Assembly: GCF_021352225.1 (NCBI RefSeq)
Contig: NZ_JAAUVI010000010.1
Span: 1-64,000, forward strand
DNA: 64,000 bases
Direction of reading: 5' to 3'
DNA from: Methylobacterium sp. C25
GTDB lineage: Bacteria > Pseudomonadota > Alphaproteobacteria > Rhizobiales > Beijerinckiaceae
The notes below the pieces were generated by a model. It ran no database searches and was not told the DNA's origin. It was given only the letters and a program-made list of their open reading frames with translations. A program made the translations under genes and the position numbers. Below, in pieces: positions 20,290 to 30,029 of the stretch (its first letter is position 1; each line of letters begins with the position of its first letter).

Positions 20290-21726
20290 GTGAAGCGCGC
20301 GCGCCGTACCAAGATCGTGGCCACCCTCGGCCCAGCTTCCGATACGCCGGAGATGATCACCAAGCTTTTCCACGCGGGAGCTGACGTCTTCCGGCTCAAC
20401 ATGAGCCACCTGCCCAAAGAGAAGCTGCCTGAGAAGGTCGAGGTCATCCGCACGATCGAGCGCGAGGCTAAGCGGCCGATCGCGATTCTGGTCGACCTGC
20501 AGGGGCCGAAATTGCGCGTCGGCGCTTTTGCCGACGGCTCGGCCCAGCTGGCGCGGGGCGCGAGCTTCGTGCTCGACAGCGATCCGACGCCGGGTGACGT
20601 GAATCGCGTCTACCTCCCCCATCCCGAGATCCTCGCCGCGGTCGAGCCGGGCCACGCTGTGATCATCGATGATGGCAAGCTCAGGCTGCACGTCGTCGAG
20701 GTCAGCGAGGGCCGCGTCGTGACGCGAGTCGATGTCGGCGGCCGCATCTCGAATCGCAAGGGCGTCTCACTGCCTCACACGGTGCTTCCGGTTCCTGCGA
20801 TGACAGACAAGGATCGCGCCGACCTCGAAGCCGGGCTCAATGCCGGGGCCGATTGGATCGCCGTCTCCTTCGTGCAGCGCCCCGAGGACATCGCCGAGGT
20901 CAAGGCGATCGCGGCTGGGCGCGCCCTGGTAATGGCGAAGATCGAGAAGCCGCAGGCGCTGAGCCGCCTCGACGAGATCATCGAAGTCTCTGACGGCATC
21001 ATGGTCGCGCGCGGCGATCTCGGCGTCGAGATGCCCCTGGAGCAGGTGCCCGGCGTCCAGAAGCGCATCACCCGCGGCGCGCGCCGTCTCGGTAAGCCGG
21101 TCGTCGTCGCGACACAGATGCTCGAATCGATGATTACTGCTCCGGTACCGACCCGCGCCGAGGTCTCCGACGTGGCGACCGCGGTCTATGAGGGCGCCGA
21201 CGCAGTGATGCTCTCGGCCGAGAGCGCGGCTGGTGCTTATCCGGTCGAGGCGATCCACATGATGAGCCGCATTGCCGAACAGGTGGAGCGCGATGCCCTG
21301 TACTGGTCGATCCTGACCGCGCAGCGTTCGGGTCCGGAGGCGACCGATCCCGATGCCATCGCCGCGGCGACCCATCAGATCGTCGAAGCCTTGAACCTCC
21401 GCGCAGTCATGGCCTGGACAAGCTCGGGCTCGACGGTTCAGCGGCTCGCCCGCTCTCGTCCGAATGCCAGCATCATCGCCCTGACCCCAAAGCGCGAGAC
21501 CGCCCGCCGCCTCGCCATTGTCTGGGGCACGCATCCGATTGTGACCAAGGATGCGAGCGACGTAGACGACATGGCTTTTCGCGCTGCCAAATTCGCGATC
21601 CGCGAAGAGTTCGCGGCGGTCGGCGATCAGGTGATCATTGTGGCCGGCGTGCCGTTCGGGACACCGGGAGCCACGAACATGGTGAGGATCGCCCACGTTA
21701 CCCGCGAGCATGCCGCACAGGTCTGA
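20290..21726 (+). CDS. pyk: Pyruvate kinase
   Basis: Converts PEP and ADP to pyruvate and ATP; it controls flux at the PEP node, where serine-cycle carbon also passes. The product is 478 aa from a GTG at 20290, supported by GGAGG 9 nt upstream and by the canonical N-terminus KRARRTKIVATLGPAS. Active-site segments are intact: VFRLNMSH, VDLQGPKLR, MAKIEKPQAL and MVARGDLGVE, then MLESMI and the C-terminal allosteric domain. The neighbour gckA supplies 2-phosphoglycerate, so the pair sits around the same branch point. Confidence 0.97.
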   Translation: MKRARRTKIVATLGPASDTPEMITKLFHAGADVFRLNMSHLPKEKLPEKVEVIRTIEREAKRPIAILVDLQGPKLRVGAFADGSAQLARGASFVLDSDPTPGDVNRVYLPHPEILAAVEPGHAVIIDDGKLRLHVVEVSEGRVVTRVDVGGRISNRKGVSLPHTVLPVPAMTDKDRADLEAGLNAGADWIAVSFVQRPEDIAEVKAIAAGRALVMAKIEKPQALSRLDEIIEVSDGIMVARGDLGVEMPLEQVPGVQKRITRGARRLGKPVVVATQMLESMITAPVPTRAEVSDVATAVYEGADAVMLSAESAAGAYPVEAIHMMSRIAEQVERDALYWSILTAQRSGPEATDPDAIAAATHQIVEALNLRAVMAWTSSGSTVQRLARSRPNASIIALTPKRETARRLAIVWGTHPIVTKDASDVDDMAFRAAKFAIREEFAAVGDQVIIVAGVPFGTPGATNMVRIAHVTREHAAQV

Positions 21727-21878
21727 ACGGCTTCGGCCCCAGTCCGTCGTCGTCGCCGAATCGGGGAATCAATTCAGGACCGCATCCGCACTGTCGGAAT
21801 GTCGGCCCTGGTTCGGCTTAGCTTCGCAAAGACAACGGATCGTCATGTGCGAGAGAGCTAGGCTCAGATGTCACTGAG

Positions 21879-22493
21879 TCAGAGGTCCCGACCGTCGACG
21901 TCGGGCGCAAGGCGCTCGATGGACTTCTTCAGAATGTCCCATTGCGGGTAAATGGCTTCCGCGCGACGGAAGGCGTCGAGAGCGCGGCGCTTGTCGTCGT
22001 CCGCGAGATAGAGCTTACCGAGCGCAGCCCAGGCCTCGAAGTGTCGCGGCTCCAGCACCAGGGCACGTTCGAGATCGGCGATGGCACTCGACGAGTCGGA
22101 TAGCCGCCAAAACAGGGTGGCGCGCCGGTTCCAGCCCTCGGACCAAGTCGGCTCCAGCGCCATGGCCCGATCCATCAGCTCGATCGCCAACGGCACGTCG
22201 TTGCCTGCCATCGCCTCGCGGGCGCGTTCAGTCAGGAGGTCGGCGGTGGCGCTGCCGGAGCGTGCGAGGCGCCGCTCGATCAATCCCGCGAAGCCTTTGG
22301 CCTCAGCGGGGTCATCCGCCTCCTTGAGACGGGCATAGAGGTCATCGAGAGAGACCGGCGGATGTGCCTTGCGCTCCTGCTCAGGTGCCTTCTGCGGGGC
22401 GGCGGCCAGCAACCCCACGGTTGGCGTGACCGACAATCCGACGGCGAGCAGGATGCGAGAGAGGGCCGAGAAGCCGGTTCGCGCGAGTGTCAT
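21879..22493 (-). CDS. Exported tetratricopeptide-repeat protein
   Basis: A 204-aa protein with an N-terminal signal sequence (SRILLAVGLSVTPTVGLLAAA) and two to three TPR units: PLAIELMDRAMALEP, SAIADLERALVLEP and RALDAFRRAEAIYP. TPR proteins mediate protein contacts; this one is likely periplasmic. No enzymatic domain is seen. It is followed towards pyk by a 152-nt gap. The partner is unknown. Confidence 0.8.
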   Translation of the reverse strand: MTLARTGFSALSRILLAVGLSVTPTVGLLAAAPQKAPEQERKAHPPVSLDDLYARLKEADDPAEAKGFAGLIERRLARSGSATADLLTERAREAMAGNDVPLAIELMDRAMALEPTWSEGWNRRATLFWRLSDSSSAIADLERALVLEPRHFEAWAALGKLYLADDDKRRALDAFRRAEAIYPQWDILKKSIERLAPDVDGRDL

Positions 22494-22571
22494 CGTCCCG
22501 AGGCTGTCATGCCGCGGGTGCTGCCGTCAACGCGCCCGCGTGACACGCGGGCGCAATGGCAGCGACACCGC

Positions 22572-22697
22572 TCAGCCCTGGCGGGCCTTGAAGCGCTTCT
22601 GAGTCTTGTTGATGACGTAGACGCGGCCCTTGCGGCGCACGAGCTGGTTGTCGCGGTGACGGCCACGCAGCGACTTGAGCGAGTTACGGATCTTCAT
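22572..22697 (-). CDS. rpmJ: 50S ribosomal protein L36
   Basis: A 41-aa gene. Translation reads [20 protein letters not shown] and ends [12 protein letters not shown]. This matches the short, very basic L36 of alphaproteobacteria. It lacks the zinc-binding cysteines, i.e. the zinc-independent (YkgO-like) form. It stands alone between the TPR gene and pufC, with its own promoter candidate about 120 nt upstream. Confidence 0.93.
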   Translation of the reverse strand: MKIRNSLKSLRGRHRDNQLVRRKGRVYVINKTQKRFKARQG

Positions 22698-22812
22698 CGG
22701 TGTCCACTCGGCGCGGGCTGCCCGGCCGCCTGTCGTTTGGGTATCGTGAGGAACGGGATGCCGCGAAGGCGCCCCGGCGATGGCAGATCACGCATCGCGG
22801 AAAGACGGTGCC

Positions 22813-22840
22813 CTTATCAGAGAGGGAGCCCCGCAGGCAA
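22813..22840 (-). promoter_or_regulatory. Possible rpmJ promoter
   Basis: On the minus strand TTGCCT (22840-22835), a 16-nt spacer and GATAAG (22818-22813). The leader to rpmJ would be about 108 nt. The remaining part of the 311-bp gap between rpmJ and pufC shows only a 14-bp palindrome at 22975-22988 and no gene. Confidence 0.45.
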
Positions 22841-23008
22841 GGCGAACCGGCCGGTGAAATGCCAAAGCGGCGCAGATCGTGACAATCGAGCCTCGGCCAC
22901 CAGTCTAGATCGCTGCTTCTCCACGTAAGCGGCCGCCGAGGCAAAGCCCGGCAACTGCACAATTGACTGTCATCGCTTCGATCGAAGCTCGCACAGGCCA
23001 GCGTGCTC

Positions 23009-24088
23009 CTATTTCGGAGCTTCGGCCGGGCTCGGCTTGGCGTCCGCCGACGAAGCCTGCGCCTTGGCGAGTTCCGGATAGGCCTCGATCACATGTGCTC
23101 CGTTGAGCGGCTTCGGCTGCCCGTGGTGGCAGGTGCCGCAACCGACCTTCGGAACGTCGCCGTTCGGCCCGAGTCGATTCTCGGGGAAAGTGCCTTTGAG
23201 CGGCTCGAGGAAATCGCCGTTGAGCGCGCGGACCATCCGGATGCCGTGCCAGGCGTTCACCCGCTGCGGCGTGCTCTGAGGCCATTGCGACATGGCCCGG
23301 GTGTTGTGGCAGTAGGTGCAGTTCACCCCGAGCGATTGCGACATGTGCATCATGAGGCCGTAGGTCTTCTCGGCCTCCTGGATCGACTTGCCCTTGCCCT
23401 CCGGCAAAGCCGTCGTGGCGTTCACGCGGATCGCGTTGTCGTCGAGCCCCTTCTTGCCGAGGAACTCCGTCAGCGTGTCGTAGGGCAGCGAGGCGAGGCC
23501 GACCTCCGCCGAGGCCATGTTCTGCCCGTTGTTGCGTGGCTCGGTCAGACCCTTCGCCGTCAGGCCCGGATTCTCGAACCAGACGTTCTTCGGCACCGGC
23601 TGGCCGCGGTGGCAGGTGAAGCAGGTCACGCCGGATTCGTGGACGTGCTTCTCCTTCCACTCGCTGTTGATGGTCTGGGTCATCTGCAGCATCCGCCGGG
23701 CGACCTTCTTCTGGTAGAGGTCGTCCGAGGCCATGTTCTCTGTGTTGTGGCAGAACGTGCAGCCCTGCTCGGGCGCGACCCACTCGGTGATCGAGGTCAT
23801 CACCCTGTTGAACTGCTCCGTCGAAAGATCCTTCAAGACCTGGACGTTCTGATAGGTCGTCCCGGCCTTGTCGCCGTCCGCGCTCGCCGGATCGGCGGGT
23901 GCGGGGGCCTGATTGGCCGCCTGGTCGGCGGCGGCCTCGCGCTTGGTCTGGATCTGATCCATCCCGGTGCCGCGGAAGCCGTGCTGCTGGGCCGCGATCG
24001 GAGGAAGGCTCCAGCCTGCCGTGCCGAGCATGGCGATGGTGAGGAAGGACGCGACGGTGACGCCCGCGACGACGATCAGGCTCTTCAT
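23009..24088 (-). CDS. pufC: Photosynthetic reaction centre tetrahaem cytochrome subunit
   Basis: Donates electrons to the oxidised special pair on the periplasmic side of the reaction centre. The product is 359 aa from ATG 24088, overlapping the pufM stop by 4 nt. Four CxxCH haem sites are present at residues 110-114, 156-160, 257-261 and 317-321. The conserved HGFRGTGM segment is at 36-43. The N-terminus is a hydrophobic signal-anchor with no lipobox cysteine, so membrane attachment is probably by an uncleaved helix and not by lipid as in Blastochloris. It is last in the puf operon; no clear terminator follows. Confidence 0.96.
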   Translation of the reverse strand: MKSLIVVAGVTVASFLTIAMLGTAGWSLPPIAAQQHGFRGTGMDQIQTKREAAADQAANQAPAPADPASADGDKAGTTYQNVQVLKDLSTEQFNRVMTSITEWVAPEQGCTFCHNTENMASDDLYQKKVARRMLQMTQTINSEWKEKHVHESGVTCFTCHRGQPVPKNVWFENPGLTAKGLTEPRNNGQNMASAEVGLASLPYDTLTEFLGKKGLDDNAIRVNATTALPEGKGKSIQEAEKTYGLMMHMSQSLGVNCTYCHNTRAMSQWPQSTPQRVNAWHGIRMVRALNGDFLEPLKGTFPENRLGPNGDVPKVGCGTCHHGQPKPLNGAHVIEAYPELAKAQASSADAKPSPAEAPK

Positions 24089-25062
24089 GGCACGTTCCCC
24101 CCGGCGTTGAGCGGATCGACGACCGGTCCGAAGACCTGCGGATAGGCCGGCGCGACGCCGTGCTTCACGGCCCAGAGGTACCAATTGTCGACGACGGTGC
24201 CGGTGAGCAGGATGCCGATGCCGCCGGTCAGCGTGGTGAGCACCGCGAACCACCAGGCCCAGCGATGGATGGACTCCATCGTGGCGTTCCAGCCCATGGT
24301 CCAGCGCCAGAACAGGGCAGCCCGCTCCGAGGCCGTGCCACGGCTGACGATCTGGTCGATCTCACGCTCCGAGCCATAGCGGCTCGTCGCCAGGATCGTC
24401 GCGCCGTGCATGGCGAAGAGAAGCGTCGATCCGTACAGGAACGCGATCGAGAGCATGTGGAACGGATTGTAGAAGAGGTTGCCGTAGCGGAGCGAGAACG
24501 CCGCGGTCCAATCGAGATGCGGGAAGATTCCGAAGGGGACCGCCTCGCTCCACGAGCCCATCAGCAGTGGCCGGATGAAGCCGAGCACGAGGTAGAGCCA
24601 GATCGCCGAGGCGAAGGCCCACGGCACGTGGGTGCCGATGCCGAGCGCCCGTGCCCTGCGGTACATGCGCAGCCACCAGAGCAGGATCGACGATGTCAGG
24701 AAGAAGCCGGTGATCAGCCACCATCCGCCCTTGGCCAGCGGCGGCAGGATCTTGAGCCCGTATTCGGGACGCGGCGGCTCCAGGGCGAGCCAGGGAAGCT
24801 GGCGTACGAACTGGATCGGATCCCAGTTCACCGAGGCCAGCATGTTGAGCCCGATGATCTCGAAGGCGATCAGGAAGCAGACCGCCGAGAGAATGCCGAG
24901 ATAGCCGCCGTAGATCGGGCCGATCTGGCTGTTGCCGAACAGGCCGGCAACGTAGCTCGTGAAGGGCTTGCCGATGCGGTGGTCGACCGCGACCGGCACC
25001 CCCTGTTCCGGATGGATCGGCCGGACTTGGACCTGCGTGAAGATGTTCTGGTAGTAGGCCAT
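24085..25062 (-). CDS. pufM: Reaction centre M subunit
   Basis: Binds the special pair, QA and the non-haem iron together with PufL in the inner membrane. The product is 325 aa, five membrane helices. N-terminus [13 protein letters not shown] is canonical; [14 protein letters not shown] and the [11 protein letters not shown] stretch hold special-pair and iron-binding histidines. Stop and start overlap with pufC (ATGA). 15 nt separate it from pufL, which fits translational coupling for equal L:M supply. Confidence 0.97.
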   Translation of the reverse strand: MAYYQNIFTQVQVRPIHPEQGVPVAVDHRIGKPFTSYVAGLFGNSQIGPIYGGYLGILSAVCFLIAFEIIGLNMLASVNWDPIQFVRQLPWLALEPPRPEYGLKILPPLAKGGWWLITGFFLTSSILLWWLRMYRRARALGIGTHVPWAFASAIWLYLVLGFIRPLLMGSWSEAVPFGIFPHLDWTAAFSLRYGNLFYNPFHMLSIAFLYGSTLLFAMHGATILATSRYGSEREIDQIVSRGTASERAALFWRWTMGWNATMESIHRWAWWFAVLTTLTGGIGILLTGTVVDNWYLWAVKHGVAPAYPQVFGPVVDPLNAGGNVP

Positions 25063-25077
25063 CGTCTTCGAGCCCCC

Positions 25078-25902
25078 TCAGCGCCAGACCGGAAGATTGA
25101 GCCACCAGCCCCACCATTCGGGCCAGCCGCGCGTCCAGAACGGGCCGCTGATGATGATGCAGACCGCGCTCCAGAAGCCGGCCGAGAGGGCCAGGAACAG
25201 GCCGAGCCGGTGGATGCCCAGCGTGCCGATCGAGTAGCCGATGGTGTCGCGGAAGTAGGTGTCTTCGTGCTCCGGGGTCTTCACCACCTCGCCCTTGGGC
25301 GGGTTGGTGGAGGCCAGGATCAGGGAGCCGTGCAGGGCCAGCGCGAAGGTCGTCGTGAAGAAGAACGACACCGCCAGCATGTGCGCCGGATTATAGTGGA
25401 AGTGCAGATACTGGTATCCGGTGTTCGACACCCAATCGAGGTGACTCAGGATGCCGTATGGGAAGCCGTAGCCCCAGGCGCCCATCAAGAACGGTCGGAT
25501 CACCACCAGCGAGACATAGGCGAAGATCGCCACCCCGAAGGCGAAGGGCACGTGGTAGCCGATGCCGAGCTTTCGGCAGATCTCGACCTCGCGCAGCGCC
25601 CAGGAGACGAAAGACCCGATCGCGCAGAAGGTGATGATCTGCCAGAGGCCGCCTTCCTTGAGTGGCGCCAGGGCGAGCCCGTATTTGAGATCGGGCGGCG
25701 CGATGTTGATCTGCCAGATGTTCCAGGTCGGCCCGATCGCCGCGCCGTAGACGATCAGCGCGGTCCCGAGGATCGCGAAGAATAACGTCGTAACGCCGAA
25801 GAAGCCGACGAAGAATGGCCCCACCCAAAAGTCGAACAGGTCTCCGCCGACGAGTGTACCGCCGCGAACCCGGTATTTTCTCTCGAAACTCAGCATCGCC
25901 AT
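25078..25902 (-). CDS. pufL: Reaction centre L subunit
   Basis: L subunit of the type-II reaction centre, 274 aa, five membrane helices. I start it at ATG 25902 ([17 protein letters not shown]) because GAAGGTG lies 6 nt upstream; a GTG 9 nt earlier is in frame but has no such site. [26 protein letters not shown] carries special-pair and iron histidines. It is separated from pufA by a 219-nt spacer containing a strong hairpin. Confidence 0.97.
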   Translation of the reverse strand: MAMLSFERKYRVRGGTLVGGDLFDFWVGPFFVGFFGVTTLFFAILGTALIVYGAAIGPTWNIWQINIAPPDLKYGLALAPLKEGGLWQIITFCAIGSFVSWALREVEICRKLGIGYHVPFAFGVAIFAYVSLVVIRPFLMGAWGYGFPYGILSHLDWVSNTGYQYLHFHYNPAHMLAVSFFFTTTFALALHGSLILASTNPPKGEVVKTPEHEDTYFRDTIGYSIGTLGIHRLGLFLALSAGFWSAVCIIISGPFWTRGWPEWWGWWLNLPVWR

Positions 25903-26044
25903 GGCGGACACCTTCGGGTTGGACCGTCGGGGTCGTTGGCGCCTGGGAGCCGCCGCGTCGGGCGCTCGCGTCGCGTCAACGTCTCGTGAGAAAGCAGTCT
26001 CCGAAACGATCCGGCTTATGGAGTCGTCGCAGGGAGGCTCTCGA

Positions 26045-26083
26045 CCGCGGGCGGGTATCGGCGGGCCGGTGGCCCGTCCGCGG
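26045..26083 (-). other. GC-rich hairpin between pufA and pufL
   Basis: CCGCGGGCGGG (26045-26055) pairs with CCCGTCCGCGG (26073-26083) over 11 bp with one G-U, and the loop region holds a further GC-rich inverted repeat. It lies in the long pufA-pufL spacer, about 38 nt after the pufA stop. In Rhodobacter a hairpin at this place protects the pufBA part of the mRNA and yields excess LH1 over reaction centre; the same function is inferred here. Confidence 0.6.
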
Positions 26084-26121
26084 GTTCGCGACGGCGTGGG
26101 GCGCCGCCGCAGGCTGCGCCC

Positions 26122-26307
26122 TCAGGAGGGCATGGTCTGCAGGACGAGCGAGTGCTCGTTGACTGCCGTCTTCTTCGCGCCTTCCAGCCAGTTGAACCTG
26201 TCGGTGCTGAGCAGGATGAAGTGGATCAGCAGGGCCAGGATGAACAGGAAGGTGAAGAGCGCGACGAGGGTCCGTCGCGGATCGAAGAGAAGCCAGATCT
26301 TGTGCAT
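26122..26307 (-). CDS. pufA: Light-harvesting 1 alpha polypeptide
   Basis: A 61-aa single-span antenna apoprotein. [18 protein letters not shown] is the classical LH1-alpha N-terminus, and His29 in ALLIHFILL is the bacteriochlorophyll ligand. GAGGAG precedes the ATG. It is paired with pufB 13 nt upstream; together they form the ring around the reaction centre. Confidence 0.96.
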   Translation of the reverse strand: MHKIWLLFDPRRTLVALFTFLFILALLIHFILLSTDRFNWLEGAKKTAVNEHSLVLQTMPS

Positions 26308-26320
26308 GGTCGGCTCCTCT

Positions 26321-26551
26321 TCAGACGATCATCGACAGGAGCGACTGAGCCGTATGAGTCACGCCTTCGAGTGCGGCGTATCCCTTCGGTCCAGGCAGCC
26401 ACGGGCGCCACATCCAGACGAGGATGTGGGCGACCACGGCGATCGCCGTGAAGATGATGAAGCTCGTCAAGAAGATCGCGTGGAACTCCTTGGCTTCGGG
26501 TTCCGTCAGCCCGGACAGGCTGCTCGGTCTTTCGGGTACTCCGTTGACCAT
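26321..26551 (-). CDS. pufB: Light-harvesting 1 beta polypeptide
   Basis: A 76-aa LH1-beta apoprotein. [15 protein letters not shown] precedes one membrane helix with His42 ([13 protein letters not shown]), the bacteriochlorophyll ligand. The C-terminal extension [20 protein letters not shown] is longer than in Rhodobacter. Start ATG 26551 with ACGGAGG upstream. A 134-nt gap separates it from pufQ. Confidence 0.95.
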   Translation of the reverse strand: MVNGVPERPSSLSGLTEPEAKEFHAIFLTSFIIFTAIAVVAHILVWMWRPWLPGPKGYAALEGVTHTAQSLLSMIV

Positions 26552-26685
26552 CGATCGAACCTCCGTTTGTCTTGGCCGCGCCTTTCAGAAGCGCGACGGG
26601 TCTTGCCGTGACTCGATGCGATCACGGCGACTTCCCCCGTTCACCGGACGGAAGCGTCTGCCAGAGGCGGCCATGACGGCCGCGC

Positions 26686-26982
26686 TCAACCCATGAAGGC
26701 GAACGGAATGGCCGAGACGGCCATGGCCTTCGCCTCACCGAAGACGGAGCGCCGCACGACCGGCATCCCAGGACGCCTGGAGGATCGGCTGGGGAGCAGG
26801 CGCTGGATCAGCGCCGCCGCCAGGAAGAAGGGGTAGGTTGCCGCCAGGATCAGGCGGAACTGCAAGGCTTCCGCGTGCTGACGGGACGGCGAGGACATCG
26901 AACGTTGCATGGCCGGAAACTCCGTGCTGCGCACCCGAAGGTGACGGTTCGAGAGAGGGGTGATGGCGGGCGACGCGCTCAT
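26686..26982 (-). CDS. pufQ: Probable PufQ-like small membrane protein
   Basis: A 98-aa protein with one hydrophobic segment ([22 protein letters not shown]) flanked by basic residues. PufQ of Rhodobacter, a small membrane protein that affects bacteriochlorophyll supply to complexes, occupies the same place between bchZ and pufB and has a similar short FxLI...PF helix. The ATG overlaps the bchZ stop by 4 nt (ATGA), so it is translated with the bch genes. Sequence similarity is weak by eye and the call leans on position. Confidence 0.65.
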   Translation of the reverse strand: MSASPAITPLSNRHLRVRSTEFPAMQRSMSSPSRQHAEALQFRLILAATYPFFLAAALIQRLLPSRSSRRPGMPVVRRSVFGEAKAMAVSAIPFAFMG

Positions 26983-28448
26983 GCGGCGGCCCCCATGCTG
27001 AGATCGGCCTGGGCCCGCGTGACGTCGGCCGGCTCGACACTCTCGCGGCTGTCGCGGCGGGCGGCGCGCTCCGCCGCATCGCGCAGGCGCTTGGCCGCCG
27101 AGATCCGAACCAGGACGGGATGGGCTTCGACGATCTCGTCGAGGAGTTTTCGCGCGTCCTCGGCCCAGGCGAGCTCGCGGTGGAGCCGGGCCGGCGTCGC
27201 CTCGACTGCCGCATCCATGTCCCGCGCCAGCGGCAGGATGTGGAAGAGCATGTCGAACAGCGCGTTGCAGACCTCCTGAATCAGGTAGGTCGCCCCCGCG
27301 TAGCCCATGAAGGGCGTACCGGTATGCCGGCGGATGATCGCGCCGGGGAAGGAAGCCGGCACGTAGACCGCGCGGCCGCCCGCTTCCGCGAGATACATGC
27401 GCTCGTTGTAGGAGCCGAACAGGACGAGCGGCGGGTTCGCCTTGATGGCGTCGCGCACAGCGGCGTTGTCGGGCTTCTTGCCGGCCGAGCGCGCGAACGA
27501 GAAGGTACAGGGCAGTCCCATCTCGTCTTCGAGGAAGTGCCGCACGCCGCGGGCGTAGGTCTCGGTCGCGACGATGCCGAAGCTCGCCGTGCCGAAAAAG
27601 TCTTGCGTCACCGAGCGCCACAGGTCCCAGACCGGCTTGATGGTGGTGTGCTTCTCGCGCTCGATGAAGGGCTCGGGGTCGAGCCCCAGAATCTCGCCGA
27701 GCGAGCGCAGAAACTTGGTGGTCGAGAGAACCCCGATGGGCGCCTGGAGATACGGCCGCTCCAGGCTCTCGCAGAGCAGGCGCCCGAACTCGCGGTAGAG
27801 ACAGATATTGGCATCGGCGTTGATGAGCTTCGGCACGTCCGCGAGGTGCGAGGCCAGCGGGAAAGTCAGGTTGACCTCGGCGCCGATACCTTCGACGAGC
27901 CGCCGGATCTCGGTGAGGTCGGAGGGCATGTTGAAGGTGCCGTAGGCGGGACCGATGATGTTGACCCGCGGCTTCTCGCCGTCCTTGCGCTCGGGCCGCG
28001 CCGGGATGCCCTTCTTGGCGAAGCGCTTGGCGCCGTATTCCTGCCAGAGCCAGGAGATCGCCCGGTCGGCGGCCTGCCACTGATCCTCGTCGATGGTGCG
28101 CGGCAGGAAGCGCTGCAGGCCAGTGCCCTCGGGCGTGACGCCGCCGCCGATCATCTCGGCGATCGAGCCGGTGACGACGACCGAGGGCTGGCCCGGATCG
28201 AGCGTGGCATGCGCCCGCTTCATCGCGCCCTCGGTGCCGTGGCGGCCGAGCTCCTCCTCGGCGAGGCCGGTGACGACGATGGGCAGCTCGTGCGGCGGCA
28301 GCGCGTCGGTGTAGTGCAGCACCGAGGTGACCGGCAGGTTCTCGCAGCCCACCGGGCCGTCGATGACGACCTGCAATCCCTTGATCGCCGTGAAGACGTA
28401 GACCGCGCCCCAGTAGCCGCCGGCCCTGTCGTGATCGAGGACGAGCAT
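26979..28448 (-). CDS. bchZ: Chlorophyllide a reductase subunit Z
   Basis: With BchX and BchY it forms the nitrogenase-like enzyme that reduces ring B of chlorophyllide to the bacteriochlorin. The product is 489 aa. I start it at ATG 28448 ([19 protein letters not shown]), where the codon overlaps the bchY stop by 1 nt (TGATG). GPVGCENLP holds the expected cluster-binding cysteine. A much longer open frame upstream lies out of frame inside bchY and is an artefact. Confidence 0.96.
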   Translation of the reverse strand: MLVLDHDRAGGYWGAVYVFTAIKGLQVVIDGPVGCENLPVTSVLHYTDALPPHELPIVVTGLAEEELGRHGTEGAMKRAHATLDPGQPSVVVTGSIAEMIGGGVTPEGTGLQRFLPRTIDEDQWQAADRAISWLWQEYGAKRFAKKGIPARPERKDGEKPRVNIIGPAYGTFNMPSDLTEIRRLVEGIGAEVNLTFPLASHLADVPKLINADANICLYREFGRLLCESLERPYLQAPIGVLSTTKFLRSLGEILGLDPEPFIEREKHTTIKPVWDLWRSVTQDFFGTASFGIVATETYARGVRHFLEDEMGLPCTFSFARSAGKKPDNAAVRDAIKANPPLVLFGSYNERMYLAEAGGRAVYVPASFPGAIIRRHTGTPFMGYAGATYLIQEVCNALFDMLFHILPLARDMDAAVEATPARLHRELAWAEDARKLLDEIVEAHPVLVRISAAKRLRDAAERAARRDSRESVEPADVTRAQADLSMGAAA

Positions 28449-30025
28449 CAGGCCATCTCCCCGATCGGATCGTAGGCGGGCTTCTTGGGTGCGCCGGCGA
28501 CCTTCGGCGCCTTCTTGTCTTGCGGAACCTCCTGCCAGACGCCCGCCGCGAAGCCGGTCCCGACGCCCTCGAAGAAGTCGCGCATGGCGTCGAAGCGTGG
28601 CTTGTTGGCGAGCGCCGCGTTGATGACCTTGGCGAGCGAGCCCGCGCCGGCCGCACCCATCAGCGGACGCGCCGAGATGAGATTGGTGAAGTAGAGGGCC
28701 GGGACACCGAGCTCCTTGGCCTTCTGCACGACCGGCGTCGTGCCGATGGCGAGGTTCGGCCGGTACTCGTGCATCGCGCCGAGATCGTCCTCGAGCGAAG
28801 CGCGGAATTGGACCTTGACGCCCTTGGCTTCGAGCCATTCGCGGTCGGCATCCGACCAGGGCGTGCGCGGACAGGCGGTGCCGACGTAGCGCAGATCCGC
28901 GCCGCTCTCGAAGAGCAGGCGACCGACCAGCAGCTCGGAGCCCTCGTAGCCCGAGAGCGTGATCCGGCCCTTGATCGGCATGGCCGAGAGCGCACCGCGG
29001 ATGCCCGGCAGCAGCCGGTTCTTCGCGGCCTCGACCACGTCGCGGGCAACGCCACAGGCCTCGCCGATCCGGTCGAGCCAATCGGCGGTGCCGTCGTGCC
29101 CGACCGGCGCCGAGCCGACGATCGGACGTCCCGCCGCCTCGAACTCCCGAATGCTCGCGGTGTAGAACGGATGGATCGCCGCCACCGCCGCGCCGTCGAG
29201 CGCGGCATAGAGTTCGCGCCATTCGCGCGTCGGCACCACCGGTCCGGCGGCGAGGCCGAGCGGTTCGAGCATTGCGCCGATCACCACCGGATCGGCCGGG
29301 AACATCTCGCCGAGCAGCGTCACTGTCGGCTTGCCCGACCGGCCGTTTCGCGGCGCCTGGACTGGACCCTGTTCGGCCTCGGTGCGGGCGAATTTCAGCA
29401 TCGCTCCGGCGAGCACGTCCTTGGCTTCCGCGTGCGTCGGGACGCCGAAGCCGGGCACGTCGATGCCGATGATGCGGACGCCGCCGATCTCCTTCGGCAG
29501 AAGCCGCAGCGGCACGCCCGAGGCGGTCGGCACGCAGAGATTGATGATGACGACGGCGTCGTAGTCCTCGGGTTTCGCCGTGTTGAACACCGCCTCGCGG
29601 ATGTCCTCGAACAGCTTGCCGGTGACGAGCGTCTCGGAATTGAACGGCACATAGCCGACCGTCCGGCGCGCGCCGTAGAAATGCGAGGTGAAGGTCAGCC
29701 CGTAGACGCAGCACGCCGAGCCGGAGAGGATCGTCGCGGTGCGGCGCATGCGCAGGCCGACGCGCAGGGAGCCAAAGGCTGGGCACATGCTCTGCGGCTG
29801 GTCGTGCGGGCCGGCCGGATAGTCCTTGGCGTATTGCTCCAGCGTCTCCGACATACCAGCCGCGTTGGCGGCGGCCTTCATCGCGTCCTTGCCGGCGTGA
29901 CAGCCGAGCCCGTCGCCTTTAGTCGCCGCGAGGTTGATCACCTCGGCGCCTTGCGCGGCCGCGACGGCCGAGGCCGGCTTGTCCCGGCGGGCGCGAAGGT
30001 CTGCGATGTCGAGGGTGACGGCCAT
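28448..30025 (-). CDS. bchY: Chlorophyllide a reductase subunit Y
   Basis: Catalytic-component partner of BchZ, 525 aa. Cysteines likely to bind the shared Fe-S cluster lie in [23 protein letters not shown] and [10 protein letters not shown]. It is preceded by bchX with a 4-nt gap and followed by an overlapping bchZ. The N-terminal 40 residues (Ala-rich) are family-variable. Confidence 0.96.
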   Translation of the reverse strand: MAVTLDIADLRARRDKPASAVAAAQGAEVINLAATKGDGLGCHAGKDAMKAAANAAGMSETLEQYAKDYPAGPHDQPQSMCPAFGSLRVGLRMRRTATILSGSACCVYGLTFTSHFYGARRTVGYVPFNSETLVTGKLFEDIREAVFNTAKPEDYDAVVIINLCVPTASGVPLRLLPKEIGGVRIIGIDVPGFGVPTHAEAKDVLAGAMLKFARTEAEQGPVQAPRNGRSGKPTVTLLGEMFPADPVVIGAMLEPLGLAAGPVVPTREWRELYAALDGAAVAAIHPFYTASIREFEAAGRPIVGSAPVGHDGTADWLDRIGEACGVARDVVEAAKNRLLPGIRGALSAMPIKGRITLSGYEGSELLVGRLLFESGADLRYVGTACPRTPWSDADREWLEAKGVKVQFRASLEDDLGAMHEYRPNLAIGTTPVVQKAKELGVPALYFTNLISARPLMGAAGAGSLAKVINAALANKPRFDAMRDFFEGVGTGFAAGVWQEVPQDKKAPKVAGAPKKPAYDPIGEMA

Positions 30026-30029
30026 CCGC

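Noticed and set aside
28449-29786. N-terminal extension of bchZ inside bchY
   Set aside because: Arg-rich out-of-frame reading of bchY; BchZ begins at ATG 28448 with the family N-terminus.
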